Positions 53,301 through 60,673 of a stretch of 64,000 nucleotides of DNA are shown in pieces. The first letter of the stretch is position 1; each line of letters begins with the position of its first letter. Under the pieces are notes generated by a model, which saw only the letters and a list, made by a program, of their open reading frames with translations, was not told the DNA's origin and did no database searches. The position numbers and the translations under genes are program-made. Origin of the DNA: Gemmatimonadaceae bacterium. Lineage in GTDB: Bacteria > Gemmatimonadota > Gemmatimonadetes > Gemmatimonadales > Gemmatimonadaceae. The DNA is taken from positions 1 to 64,000 of the forward strand of contig JABAQJ010000006.1 of assembly GCA_019186945.1 (NCBI GenBank), written 5' to 3'.

Positions 53301-53567
53301 GAAATCGATCGCGTGCGCGGCGCCTTGCTGCTTAAACGCGGCGACCGTGTCGCTGCCGAGTACTCCGTCCGGCAAGCGCTCGCCAAGGCCAGGGGGCAGA
53401 ATGCGGCATCGTTGGAGCTGCGCGCCGCTCTCGACCTGCATGCCTTGCTGGATGGTACCGGCCGCGTGGCCGAGGCCCAGGCTGCCGTGGCCGCCGCGGT
53501 CCATCGATTCGAGCCCGACACGCATCACCCAGAGGTCGCGCGGGCGCGCGCCCTCGTCTCGGCATAG
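50346..53567 (+). CDS. Zinc-ribbon, class III nucleotide cyclase, AAA ATPase and TPR regulator
   Basis: A multidomain signalling protein of 1073 residues. Order: zinc ribbon (CVACGFSNGPTARFCSGCG), class III adenylate/guanylate cyclase domain at about 38-205 (metal aspartates in LTVLMCDVVGST and YLGDGVLIYFGYP; GETPNIAARVQ near its end), a P-loop ATPase (RGEAGIGKSRLVQEF; Walker B TILVAEDLHWSD) and about 400 C-terminal residues of TPR-like helices. Such proteins couple cyclic-nucleotide synthesis to ATPase and protein binding. The GTG at 50346 is preferred (AGGA upstream); a TTG at 50307 is possible. The encapsulin-like gene starts 33 bases after its stop. Confidence 0.88.
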   Translation: MICVACGFSNGPTARFCSGCGRPIEVAISATPTGERRQLTVLMCDVVGSTALSQSLDPEDLRDLLEDYQRVCAEAVRRHDGHIAQYLGDGVLIYFGYPLAHEDDARRAVRCGLDILGAMAGLTSAAVKRTGAKLAIRTGIHTGRVVVGAVGTGARMQSLAQGETPNIAARVQASADPGTLVVSDATWRIVKGYFRGEPHDGRELKGVARPTRLWRVIGTTGAESRLESAIELTGYVGRDLERRALGEAWNAVKSGSSRFVTLRGEAGIGKSRLVQEFTRGIASADVDILTMRCTPYSQNSAFLPITELIERRLRLDRSLDVQERLERLDARLVELGITAPDAAPLLAALLSLPADERYPPFVISPIRRRSRTLDVLVAALQALASSRPTILVAEDLHWSDPSTLELLQLMVNSAPTLPLLGLFTGRPEFQPSWSAATAAVSIDLSRLDDSEVEAVVRGVAHGKPLPGEVMREIALRCDGVPLFAEEVAHAVLESGVLEERDDAWELTGPLPTGLVPASVDASLMARIDRLGDARATAQLAATIGREFSYALLRAVSDRDEVALGDDLQRIVGAGLAWQTSTGDDETFVFKHVLVQVAAYESLLRSKRQRYHDRIARVLQEQFPQLATEQPELIAQHLTGAGQFEQAIGFWEAAGHRAIARTAMHEAAAHLRHAIDAVARLPEDPRWLERELDLQNDIAPVLMTVHGWGATHVRQACERARDLAIRLGRYDKIYPAAWGLWTYYFLRGEMAEAAVTARSAHEMAEASGIPMIQVTGRHATAYTHLYRGEFEEALREADAGLALFDLEQERTLAATFQLSSSVALRTARATALWMLGRLDEAGRERQRMVRLARELDHVPSLAAGLAFQLHCTLCAGWHERDVDELIAVADELRTLCRDEGFFLWYAVAVTYRGAAAAITGDTALACTLMRDGLAEFVQTGARLTLVPMNMMCAEARMLLGEDVEPSRLLDDAQAEADARDERMWEPEIDRVRGALLLKRGDRVAAEYSVRQALAKARGQNAASLELRAALDLHALLDGTGRVAEAQAAVAAAVHRFEPDTHHPEVARARALVSA

Positions 53568-53600
53568 CAGTTGGAAGGCACCTTCACCCAGGAGATCGAG

Positions 53601-54524
53601 ATGTCCGGCAACGACGCACAGGTCCCGTGGACCGACGATCAATGGAATACCGTCAATCGGGCGGTGCAGGACACGGCTCGCAAAGCGCGTGTGGCCAGCT
53701 CGTTCCTGCCACTGGTGGGACCGCTGCCATCCTCGGTCACGACCGTGCCTGCGCAGCGCATGTCGAACGCCGATCTCGGCGACGCACAGCGTGGTGAAGC
53801 GCGTGCCCGGCTGGTCATCGAGGAGGCGGACGTGCTCGGGCTGACGACGATCAGCTCGGAAGTGTACCTGAAGAACTCCGAGGCCACGGATCCCGACCTT
53901 TCGTCGGCGATTGCCATGCTGTGTCGAGCCGCCGACGTCATCGCGCGGGTGGAAGACGCCGTCGTCTTCAACGGTCTGCCGAGCGCCGATTCCGATAGCT
54001 ATCCCGGTGCGGGTCGGGTGCCGGCGCATAACGGGACGCCGATCGTCACCCCAATGATCTATCGGGTCAAGGGTGGTACGCCGAACGGTGGGCTCCTCGA
54101 TGCGGAGCTCAAGGCCACGGTGCCCAAGGAAGGAGAACCTGGAGACGGCATCGTGCGTGCCGTCGTCGACGCCATACAGCAACTGGAAGGGCAGGGGCAT
54201 TACGGACCATTCGCCTGTGTGCTCGGGAACGCGCTCTTCCTCGATGCCAACACGCCGAGTCGTGGTTCGTTGGTGCTGCCGAGCGACCGGATCACGCCAT
54301 TTCTTAACGGACCTCTCCTGAGATCGAGCACCGTTCCGGCAAGTGCGGGAGTGGTCGTGGCGTTGGCTGGCGATCCGATCGATCTGGTCGTGGCAACGGA
54401 CATCACCGCGAAGTTCCTGCAGTTGAGCGTGGAGCCCAGATACGTGTTCCGCGTCTACGAGCGAATCGCGCTCAGGATCAAGCAGCCAGCGGCCGCGTGC
54501 CGGCTGACGTCTGCCCGGAAGTAG
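53601..54524 (+). CDS. Encapsulin-like nanocompartment shell protein (HK97 fold, family 1-like)
   Basis: A 307-residue protein that I align by eye with classical encapsulins such as that of Thermotoga maritima: PWTDDQWNTVNRAV matches the N-terminal PLTEKQW helix; LSSAIAMLCRAADVIARVED with VVFNG matches the backbone helix ending in EDEVIFRG; HYGPFACVLGNALF matches the GPYTLVIN strand; and DLVVATDITAKFLQL then YVFRVYERIALRIKQPAA match GQDLSIGY and the F/TFQVVNPEA end. Encapsulins self-assemble into icosahedral protein shells around cargo enzymes. A longer segment at about 125-160 (GAGRVPAHNGTPI) is an insertion relative to T. maritima. ATG at 53601 follows AGGAG. A phage-type coat protein is unlikely because no phage gene is near. 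Confidence 0.75.
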   Translation: MSGNDAQVPWTDDQWNTVNRAVQDTARKARVASSFLPLVGPLPSSVTTVPAQRMSNADLGDAQRGEARARLVIEEADVLGLTTISSEVYLKNSEATDPDLSSAIAMLCRAADVIARVEDAVVFNGLPSADSDSYPGAGRVPAHNGTPIVTPMIYRVKGGTPNGGLLDAELKATVPKEGEPGDGIVRAVVDAIQQLEGQGHYGPFACVLGNALFLDANTPSRGSLVLPSDRITPFLNGPLLRSSTVPASAGVVVALAGDPIDLVVATDITAKFLQLSVEPRYVFRVYERIALRIKQPAAACRLTSARK

Positions 54525-54528
54525 CGCG

Positions 54529-55422
54529 GTGTCGTTGTCGCCGCCATCGCTGGCCATCGGCCAGCCGTCGCCGTCGCCGCGGCCCGGTGCCGTAGCTGCC
54601 GGTCAGCCGGCGACGATCGGCGTGACCGTCGTTCCCGGTCACCCGAGCAACGTCGTAGATCTCTCGTATCGCGTCGATGGCGGTCCGGTGCGAGTTGCCC
54701 ATGCGCGTCCCGCGGGCATCGTGTCGTTGCTGGAGACCCAGTCGTTCGTGGCGCAGCTGCCGGCGCTCGCGGACGGCCAGCGTCTCGATTTTCGGGCAGA
54801 GCTTCGCCGAGCGGGACGACTGGCTGCATCGGCGCCAGCGGACGGTTCGTGGCAAACGGTCACAGCGGCACCGGAGCAGGTCGTTCGGTCCGGACCGCTA
54901 TCGTCGGCCCGGTTTCCTGCGTGGGACCTGTCGGGGGTGCCGCGCTTCGGGTACGGCCTCGAGTTCCTCGGTGCGCTGACGGTGCAGCTGCGCGCGGAAG
55001 TGATGGGGCACACACCGCAGGGCTATCGCATAAACTTCTTCGTGGTGCATGGAGAAGCGCACGGGCCCCGACTCCACGGGAAAGTCCGTCCGGAAGGCGG
55101 CGACTGGATGAACATCCGGGAGGACGGCGTCGGCGAGGTCGACATCAAGATTACCTACGAGACGCCGGATGGTGCGCTCATCCTCGAGCAGTCGGGCGGC
55201 GTTTTCGACATCGGCCCGGACGGGTACCGGAACGTCATCCGCGGGATCTACCGAGGTGCGCCACCGTTCTTCGCTACGCCTACCTACATCACCGCCGATT
55301 CGCGCTGGAAGTGGATCAACTCGCTCCAGTGTTTCGGATTCGGCCGTGTGGTGATGCCGCATCTGCGCGTGGAGTGCGACATCTACGCGCCCCACCTCCA
55401 GACTGAGCCGCACATTGCCTAG
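54529..55422 (+). CDS. DUF3237 domain protein with extra N-terminal beta domain
   Basis: A 297-residue protein. Residues about 1-20 are low-complexity (SLSPPSLAIGQPSPSPRPG). Residues about 25-115 form an immunoglobulin- or CBM-like beta domain (TIGVTVVPGHPSNVVDLSYR). Residues about 135-292 are a DUF3237 barrel: YGLEFLGALTVQL, GEAHGPRLHGKVRPEGGDWM, REDGVGEVDIKITYETPDG and KWINSLQCFGFGRV. DUF3237 has no settled reaction; the fold is a lipocalin-like barrel that could hold a hydrophobic ligand. GTG at 54529 is four bases after the encapsulin stop and the 3' end overlaps the next gene by eight bases. Confidence 0.75.
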   Translation: MSLSPPSLAIGQPSPSPRPGAVAAGQPATIGVTVVPGHPSNVVDLSYRVDGGPVRVAHARPAGIVSLLETQSFVAQLPALADGQRLDFRAELRRAGRLAASAPADGSWQTVTAAPEQVVRSGPLSSARFPAWDLSGVPRFGYGLEFLGALTVQLRAEVMGHTPQGYRINFFVVHGEAHGPRLHGKVRPEGGDWMNIREDGVGEVDIKITYETPDGALILEQSGGVFDIGPDGYRNVIRGIYRGAPPFFATPTYITADSRWKWINSLQCFGFGRVVMPHLRVECDIYAPHLQTEPHIA

Positions 55423-58372
55423 GGTCATCGTGTTAGGCGGCGGCGTCGCAGGCATGAGCGCCGCTCAGGAACTGATCGAGCGTGGGTTCGAGGTCGTGGT
55501 TCTCGAACGACGTGACATCGCCGGCGGCAAGGCGCGCAGCGTTCCCGTCGTGGATGACGGCCGGGGAACGAGCGGGCACCAGGTCGTGGACACCGGCATC
55601 GATTCGATCGCCCACCATCTCCCTGGAGAGCACGGTTTCCGCTTCTTCCCCGGCTTCTATAAGCATGTCATCGACACGATGCGCCGTATCCCGTCGTTCG
55701 ATGGCCGAAAGGTCGCCGACCATCTCGTGCCGACGACGCGCGTAGGCATCACGCAGTACGGCAAGCCCACGTTTCTCATCCCGGCGACGTTCCCGGTAAC
55801 ACCGGGGGATGCCGGCACGGTGCTCCGCGATATCCTGCTGGCGTTCGGCCCCGTGACGGACCTTACTCCGGACGATCTCGCCTTCTTCGGCGCGCGTGTG
55901 TGGCAGATCATGACGTCGTGTGCGGAGCGACGGTTGGCCGAGTACGAGAAGGTCAACTGGTGGGAGTTCGTTGGCGCCGAACAGCGGTCGGTGTCGTATC
56001 AGAAGTTCCTGGCAGCCGGCATCACGCGTTCGCTCGTCGCCGCGAAAGCGCACAAGGCCAGCACGCGCACGATTGGCGACGTCTTCGTCCAGTTGATGCT
56101 GACGATCGTCAATCCCACGGCTGGGTCGACTGACCGCGTGTTCGACGGGCCCACGAACCTCGTCTGGATCGACCCGTGGCTCTCGTGGCTCGAATCGTGT
56201 GGCGTCGTCTACCGGCGTAACGCGGAGGTGGAAGAGATCCTCTGCGATGGCTTGCGGGTCACCGGTGTTGCCGTGCGGGAGAACGGCGTACGATCGATCG
56301 TGGAGGGCGATCACTACGTTGCCGCGATGCCGCTCGAGCGCATCGCCCCGCTCGTGAACGACGGCCTGCTCAGGGCAGATCCGAAGCTCGCCAACCTGAA
56401 GGCGCTGGCGCCGAACGTAGAATGGATGAACGGCGTGCAATACTACCTCAGGCGCGACGTCCCGACGGCGCATGGGCACGTCATCCACATCGACAGCGAG
56501 TGGGCGCTGACCAGCGTTTCGCAGCTGCAGTTCTGGCGCAGCATAGCGCCCGAGCAGTTTGGCGCGAGCGGCGTGCGCGGCGTGCTCTCGGTGGACGTCT
56601 CGGACTGGACATTTCCCGGAGCCAACGGTCGGCCCGCGATGGCCTGCTCTCGCGATGAGGCGGTACGGGAAGTCTGGCGTCAGCTCAAACGATCGATCAA
56701 CGTCGACGGGGAGCTCCTGTGCGACGACGATCTGCATTCGTGGTTTCTCGATCCGGACATCGCCGACGACCCGCTCCGCCGAGGCTACCTCCGTAACTCG
56801 GAACCGCTGCTGGTGAACCTGATCGGCACCTGGTCGCTGCGTCCCGACGCGGTTACGGCCGTCCCGAACCTGTTCCTCGCATCGGATTACGTACGCACGT
56901 GCACGGACCTCGCCACGATGGAGGGAGCGAACGAGGCGGCACGCCGCGCCGTCAACGGTCTGCTCGATGCCGCCGGCTACAACGGATCCCGCTGCGACGT
57001 GTGGCCCCTTCACGAATTCGAGGTGCTGGCGCCGTGGCGAGCCTACGACGCACAGCGCTTCAAGGCGGGACTTCCGTGGGACGGGACGCTGACCGCCATT
57101 GCCGCCCACGCCGTGCGTGGCGCGTCCCCACTGCTGGACGAAGTACGTCCGCTGCTCGAGGCGGTCTCCCCATTCGTGTCGCCGATTGCCGATGCGCTAG
57201 ACCTGTCGGATGGCATCGCCGAGGATGCGGCTGAGGTTCGGAGCATCGATCCCACAGTGAAAATCGGCTCGGCGTACGTGGCGACGCCGCAGTACCCGCT
57301 GTTCGATCTCGCCAACCAGGTTCCCGGGTCCGGTGACCTGGTCGGCCCAGCGGGCTTCATCGAACGACTGGGATGGTATCGCGACCAGCTTGCGGACACG
57401 CTCGCGTCAGGCATCCCCACGGGGGAGCCACAGAAGCACCTCTACGGACTCGTGAAGGACTTCGTCGGTCGGTCGGGAAAGGGACTCCGCCCCGCATTCT
57501 GCCTCGCCACGGCTCGTGCCTTGGGTGGAAATGCCGAGGACGCGTACCCGGCCGCAGCAGGTATCGAAATGCTCCACAACGCATTTCTGGTGCACGACGA
57601 CATCGAGGATGGCAGCGATTCGCGCCGCGGTGTCGCAACGCTCCATCGCCGCGCGGGCGTCCCGATCGCCGTGAACACCGGAGATGCAATGAACGCCCTG
57701 GCCATGCGGCTCTTCCGCCGGAGCGGAGAGCGGCTGGGACCGGACGTGGCGCTCCGCATACTGGATGAAGTCGATCACATGCTCGTCGAGAGCCTCGAAG
57801 GGCAGGCCACCGAGCTGGGATGGGTGCGCGACAACGACCTCGATGTCGGGGCTGACGACTACCTGCGAATGGTGCTGAAGAAGACGGCGTGGTACAGCTT
57901 CATCCATCCCCTGAGGATCGGGGCGCTGGTGGCGAACGGCAGGGATACGAACCTCGATCGCTTCAACCGCTTCGGCTACCTGCTCGGCCTGGCATTCCAG
58001 GTGACCGACGATGTGTTGAACTTGACGGGGAGCCACGAACGGTACGGCAAGGAGATTGACGGCGACCTGTGGGAGGGAAAGCGGACGCTGGTGCTGTCCC
58101 ATGCTCTCCGTCACGCTAATGGCGCTGATCGCCACTGGATCGGGAATTTCCTGTCACGATCGCGCGAGCGTCGGCTGCCGAGAGAGGTGTTGCGGCTGCA
58201 CGATATCCTGGACGCTGGCGGCAGCATCGCCTGGGCGCGAGACGCGGCCACCGCGTTCGCGGCCGCCGCGGTCAGCGAGTTCGAGTTGTCGGCATTCGCC
58301 GGCGCGCCGGCAAGCGCTGACCTTGACTGGCTCCGCTCCTGCGTGGACTACCTGGTGCGGCGCGAGACGTGA
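55415..58372 (+). CDS. FAD-dependent desaturase/amine-oxidase-type enzyme fused to polyprenyl diphosphate synthase
   Basis: A 985-residue fusion. Residues about 1-540 are a flavoprotein: FAD site VIVLGGGVAGMSAAQEL at 4-20, ERRDIAGGKARS and C-terminal NLFLASDYVRTCTDLATMEGA, as in phytoene desaturase and hydroxysqualene dehydroxylase relatives. A linker of about 100 residues follows, with TVKIGSAYV at 614-622. Residues about 660-985 are a trans-isoprenyl diphosphate synthase: GKGLRPAF, the first aspartate-rich motif LVHDDIEDGSDSRRG and the second FQVTDDVLNL, both intact. It may make a prenyl diphosphate and oxidise a prenyl product. The TTG at 55415 is needed to include the whole FAD motif. It ends the encapsulin operon. 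Confidence 0.85.
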   Translation: MPRVIVLGGGVAGMSAAQELIERGFEVVVLERRDIAGGKARSVPVVDDGRGTSGHQVVDTGIDSIAHHLPGEHGFRFFPGFYKHVIDTMRRIPSFDGRKVADHLVPTTRVGITQYGKPTFLIPATFPVTPGDAGTVLRDILLAFGPVTDLTPDDLAFFGARVWQIMTSCAERRLAEYEKVNWWEFVGAEQRSVSYQKFLAAGITRSLVAAKAHKASTRTIGDVFVQLMLTIVNPTAGSTDRVFDGPTNLVWIDPWLSWLESCGVVYRRNAEVEEILCDGLRVTGVAVRENGVRSIVEGDHYVAAMPLERIAPLVNDGLLRADPKLANLKALAPNVEWMNGVQYYLRRDVPTAHGHVIHIDSEWALTSVSQLQFWRSIAPEQFGASGVRGVLSVDVSDWTFPGANGRPAMACSRDEAVREVWRQLKRSINVDGELLCDDDLHSWFLDPDIADDPLRRGYLRNSEPLLVNLIGTWSLRPDAVTAVPNLFLASDYVRTCTDLATMEGANEAARRAVNGLLDAAGYNGSRCDVWPLHEFEVLAPWRAYDAQRFKAGLPWDGTLTAIAAHAVRGASPLLDEVRPLLEAVSPFVSPIADALDLSDGIAEDAAEVRSIDPTVKIGSAYVATPQYPLFDLANQVPGSGDLVGPAGFIERLGWYRDQLADTLASGIPTGEPQKHLYGLVKDFVGRSGKGLRPAFCLATARALGGNAEDAYPAAAGIEMLHNAFLVHDDIEDGSDSRRGVATLHRRAGVPIAVNTGDAMNALAMRLFRRSGERLGPDVALRILDEVDHMLVESLEGQATELGWVRDNDLDVGADDYLRMVLKKTAWYSFIHPLRIGALVANGRDTNLDRFNRFGYLLGLAFQVTDDVLNLTGSHERYGKEIDGDLWEGKRTLVLSHALRHANGADRHWIGNFLSRSRERRLPREVLRLHDILDAGGSIAWARDAATAFAAAAVSEFELSAFAGAPASADLDWLRSCVDYLVRRET

Positions 58373-58477
58373 CATCGGCTTGGCCAGGTAGCGCTGCAGA
58401 ACCGCTGACGGCCGTCGAACGGACGATGCACCGGTCGCACTCCGGCTCCAGCTCGATCCGAATACCTTGCGACAAGC

Positions 58478-58502
58478 GAACGCAACCCCGGGAGCTGCGT
58501 TC
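58478..58502. other. Hairpin between convergent genes
   Basis: GAACGCA (58478-58484) pairs with TGCGTTC (58496-58502) around 11 bases, between the ends of the fusion gene and the small repeat protein. It may act as a weak bidirectional terminator; there is no T-run. Confidence 0.3.
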
Positions 58503-58511
58503 ACTCGACAG

Positions 58512-59027
58512 CTACCGTACCGCTTCCCTTCGCATCGGCTGAACTTCGAACGGTTCTGTCGGCTGCACCTTGAACCGGTCGCCAGCAGAGTGAAAGTGCA
58601 AACGCACGCCATCGCGCAGCTGGTCGAGCGCTGACCCGGCCGCCGACGCATCGCCCGAACGAATCGCCTGCACCAGCGTGAGGAAGTCCTTCCCGGCCTG
58701 GCGCACCACGCCTGGCACCTGTCCCGGTGCATACCCAATGCCCTCGCGCTCGGCGTCCAGCGACTCGAGCGCTTTCTGAGCATCGGTCACATTGCCTGCG
58801 TCGACCGCGATCACCAGGCGCTTGAGGTTGGCGGCGACCCCATCGTGAACGGCAGCGGTCGGCGCCTTCTTCACGTTCCTGTAAACTTTCGCGAACGCCT
58901 CCTTGGCTGCGTCCACGTCCCCGGCCTGCAACGCCGCTCTCAGAGCCTTCACGTTCGGACGACGCGGTCCCTGTCCCGAGGCCGGTTCAGTCAGCTTGTT
59001 GGCACCATTCACTCCGGATACGCTCAT
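58512..59027 (-). CDS. Small cytoplasmic helical-repeat protein, unknown
   Basis: A 171-residue protein without signal peptide. Three helical repeats share a pattern of hydrophobic helix, GD or GN turn and alanine-rich helix: LRAALQAGDVDAAKEAFAKV, VIAVDAGNVTDAQKALESL and VQAIRSGDASAAGSALDQL. I do not recognise the family. The ATG at 59027 has a near-perfect AAGGAGGT ribosome site, so it may be well expressed; an in-frame ATG at 59042 lies before that site and is less likely. It converges on the encapsulin operon and lies 179 bases after tolC. Confidence 0.7.
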   Translation of the reverse strand: MSVSGVNGANKLTEPASGQGPRRPNVKALRAALQAGDVDAAKEAFAKVYRNVKKAPTAAVHDGVAANLKRLVIAVDAGNVTDAQKALESLDAEREGIGYAPGQVPGVVRQAGKDFLTLVQAIRSGDASAAGSALDQLRDGVRLHFHSAGDRFKVQPTEPFEVQPMRREAVR

Positions 59028-59206
59028 CGAGACCTCCTTCATCGGTCAACCTCTGCGCTCGGCTATTCCACCGGCGACACACGATACCTGTAGTGTCGGC
59101 AGGCGGTTGTCCGGCTGAAGGGGGATGTGGGCAGGAATCGGCGCTTGGCTATCCAGCTCGTCCGGCGCGTGTCCTGGGTCACCGGCTCTGGGCGTCTGGC
59201 GCGACG

Positions 59207-60673
59207 TCAGCGGATCTCAGCGCCAGTCACGAAATCGAACAGCGTCACCCGGCGCAGTCGGTAGAACGCCGTCCAGAAACCGCGTAACGCCTGGACATAC
59301 GACAGCAACGCCTGGTCCTTCTCGTTCTGGGCGATATAAAGGTTGTCGATGCCGATCCGCCCGATAACATAGCGGTTCTTGGCAACCTCGAACCGCTTGC
59401 TGGCGACGGTGTCTGCCTTGGCGCTGATCGTCAGCTGGTCGCGCGACTGCTGCAGCTGCAACGCGGCAAAATGCGCTTCCTGGATCAGCTGTTCCCTCGC
59501 GAACCTCCGGTTGTGCTCGACGCGATCCATGTCGGCTCGGGCGGCGTCGATCTGCGCGCTCCGATTGCCCCATTGGATCAGCGGCATCTGAACCGAGAGC
59601 TGCACGCGCTGCGCGTTCAGGAGGTCGCGGTACACCATGTCTACGTCGGAACCCTGCTGGTTGAAGCCGACACTCGCCTGCAGCGTTGCCCCGATGCCGT
59701 TGTTGAGCCGGGCCACTGCCACCTGACGGCGCGCTTGCATGCTCTGCAGTTCCATGTCCTTCATTTGCGCCCGGTTCTTCAGCGCCTGGGCGACAGCGAT
59801 CGCGGTGTCCGCCTCGATCTCGGGCACGACGTCCGTGATCGCGATCGACAGCGGTTCGGTGGCTGGCATGTTCAGCTGCAGCCGCAGTGCCGCCAGCGTC
59901 CGGTCGAAGTCGAGCCTGGCCGAGGCGAGCGAGTTCCGCGACCGAAGCAGGGCGAGCTCGCTCTGCAACAGGTCGTTCTCCCCGATCTTACCGACTTCCA
60001 GCCGCCCCTTGTTGAGCGTGTACAGGGTGTCGTTGACGGCGGCGTTGTTCGTCGCGTTCGTCAGCGCCGTCTGTGCGGCGAAGAAATCGAAAAACGCCGT
60101 CGCGACCTGCAGGGCGACATCCTCTCGCGCTTCCAGGTACTGTCGTTCGGCGGCGTCGATCCGGACGTCCTGCTCGCGGCTATCCCAGAGCTGTGTGCGC
60201 GGCCGCAAGAGATCCTGCCTGATACCGATCTTGAATGGCGTCGACGACCAGGTACGCGAGGCGAGCTGCCCACTCCGTTGCAGCCGCGACAGGGACGACT
60301 GTACGAAAACGCTGGCGCCGAGTAACGGTACCTGCTGGTTCAGGTTCAGATTCAGCGACGATTGATTGAGCTGTTGTGGGCGGAAAAGCGTGGTACCGTC
60401 AGGCTGGATGACGGAGATGATCGATCGGTCGTACATCGGGACGTCGCCGGAGAGCGTGAGCTGCGGAAGGAGCCGTGCGGTGAACGCCCGGTCGCGCTGT
60501 CGCGCCGCCTCGCGCGTCTCCCTGGCCGCCAGAGCGCCGAAGGACTGGCGCTGCGCAAGGTCGATGGCCTGCTGCAGAGTCACGGGCTGCTGCGCGCCGG
60601 CAGCCGGAGCGATAGCGAACAGCAGGGCGCGGCCGAGCGCGCGGCGCAAACGGATGGCGAAACGGCTCATCAT
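59207..60673 (-). CDS. TolC family outer membrane efflux protein
   Basis: A 488-residue outer-membrane channel. After the signal peptide (LGRALLFAIAPAAGAQQ) come two repeats of the long-helix and strand unit typical of TolC: VTLQQAIDLAQRQSFGALAA, FGAL- and GxxxLNLN-type strands (SLNLNLNQQVPLLGA), then NKGRLEVGKIGENDLLQSEL and NRYVIGRIGIDNLYIAQNEK. It would complete a tripartite exporter with the adaptor and permease encoded upstream. Two consecutive ATG codons (60673, 60670) overlap the permease stop (ATGA). Confidence 0.9.
   Translation of the reverse strand: MMSRFAIRLRRALGRALLFAIAPAAGAQQPVTLQQAIDLAQRQSFGALAARETREAARQRDRAFTARLLPQLTLSGDVPMYDRSIISVIQPDGTTLFRPQQLNQSSLNLNLNQQVPLLGASVFVQSSLSRLQRSGQLASRTWSSTPFKIGIRQDLLRPRTQLWDSREQDVRIDAAERQYLEAREDVALQVATAFFDFFAAQTALTNATNNAAVNDTLYTLNKGRLEVGKIGENDLLQSELALLRSRNSLASARLDFDRTLAALRLQLNMPATEPLSIAITDVVPEIEADTAIAVAQALKNRAQMKDMELQSMQARRQVAVARLNNGIGATLQASVGFNQQGSDVDMVYRDLLNAQRVQLSVQMPLIQWGNRSAQIDAARADMDRVEHNRRFAREQLIQEAHFAALQLQQSRDQLTISAKADTVASKRFEVAKNRYVIGRIGIDNLYIAQNEKDQALLSYVQALRGFWTAFYRLRRVTLFDFVTGAEIR

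Noticed and set aside
53601-54524. Prophage capsid gene, because encapsulins and phage coats share the HK97 fold
   Set aside because: No portal, terminase, protease, tail or integrase gene is nearby, and the neighbours are metabolic and tightly coupled to it.
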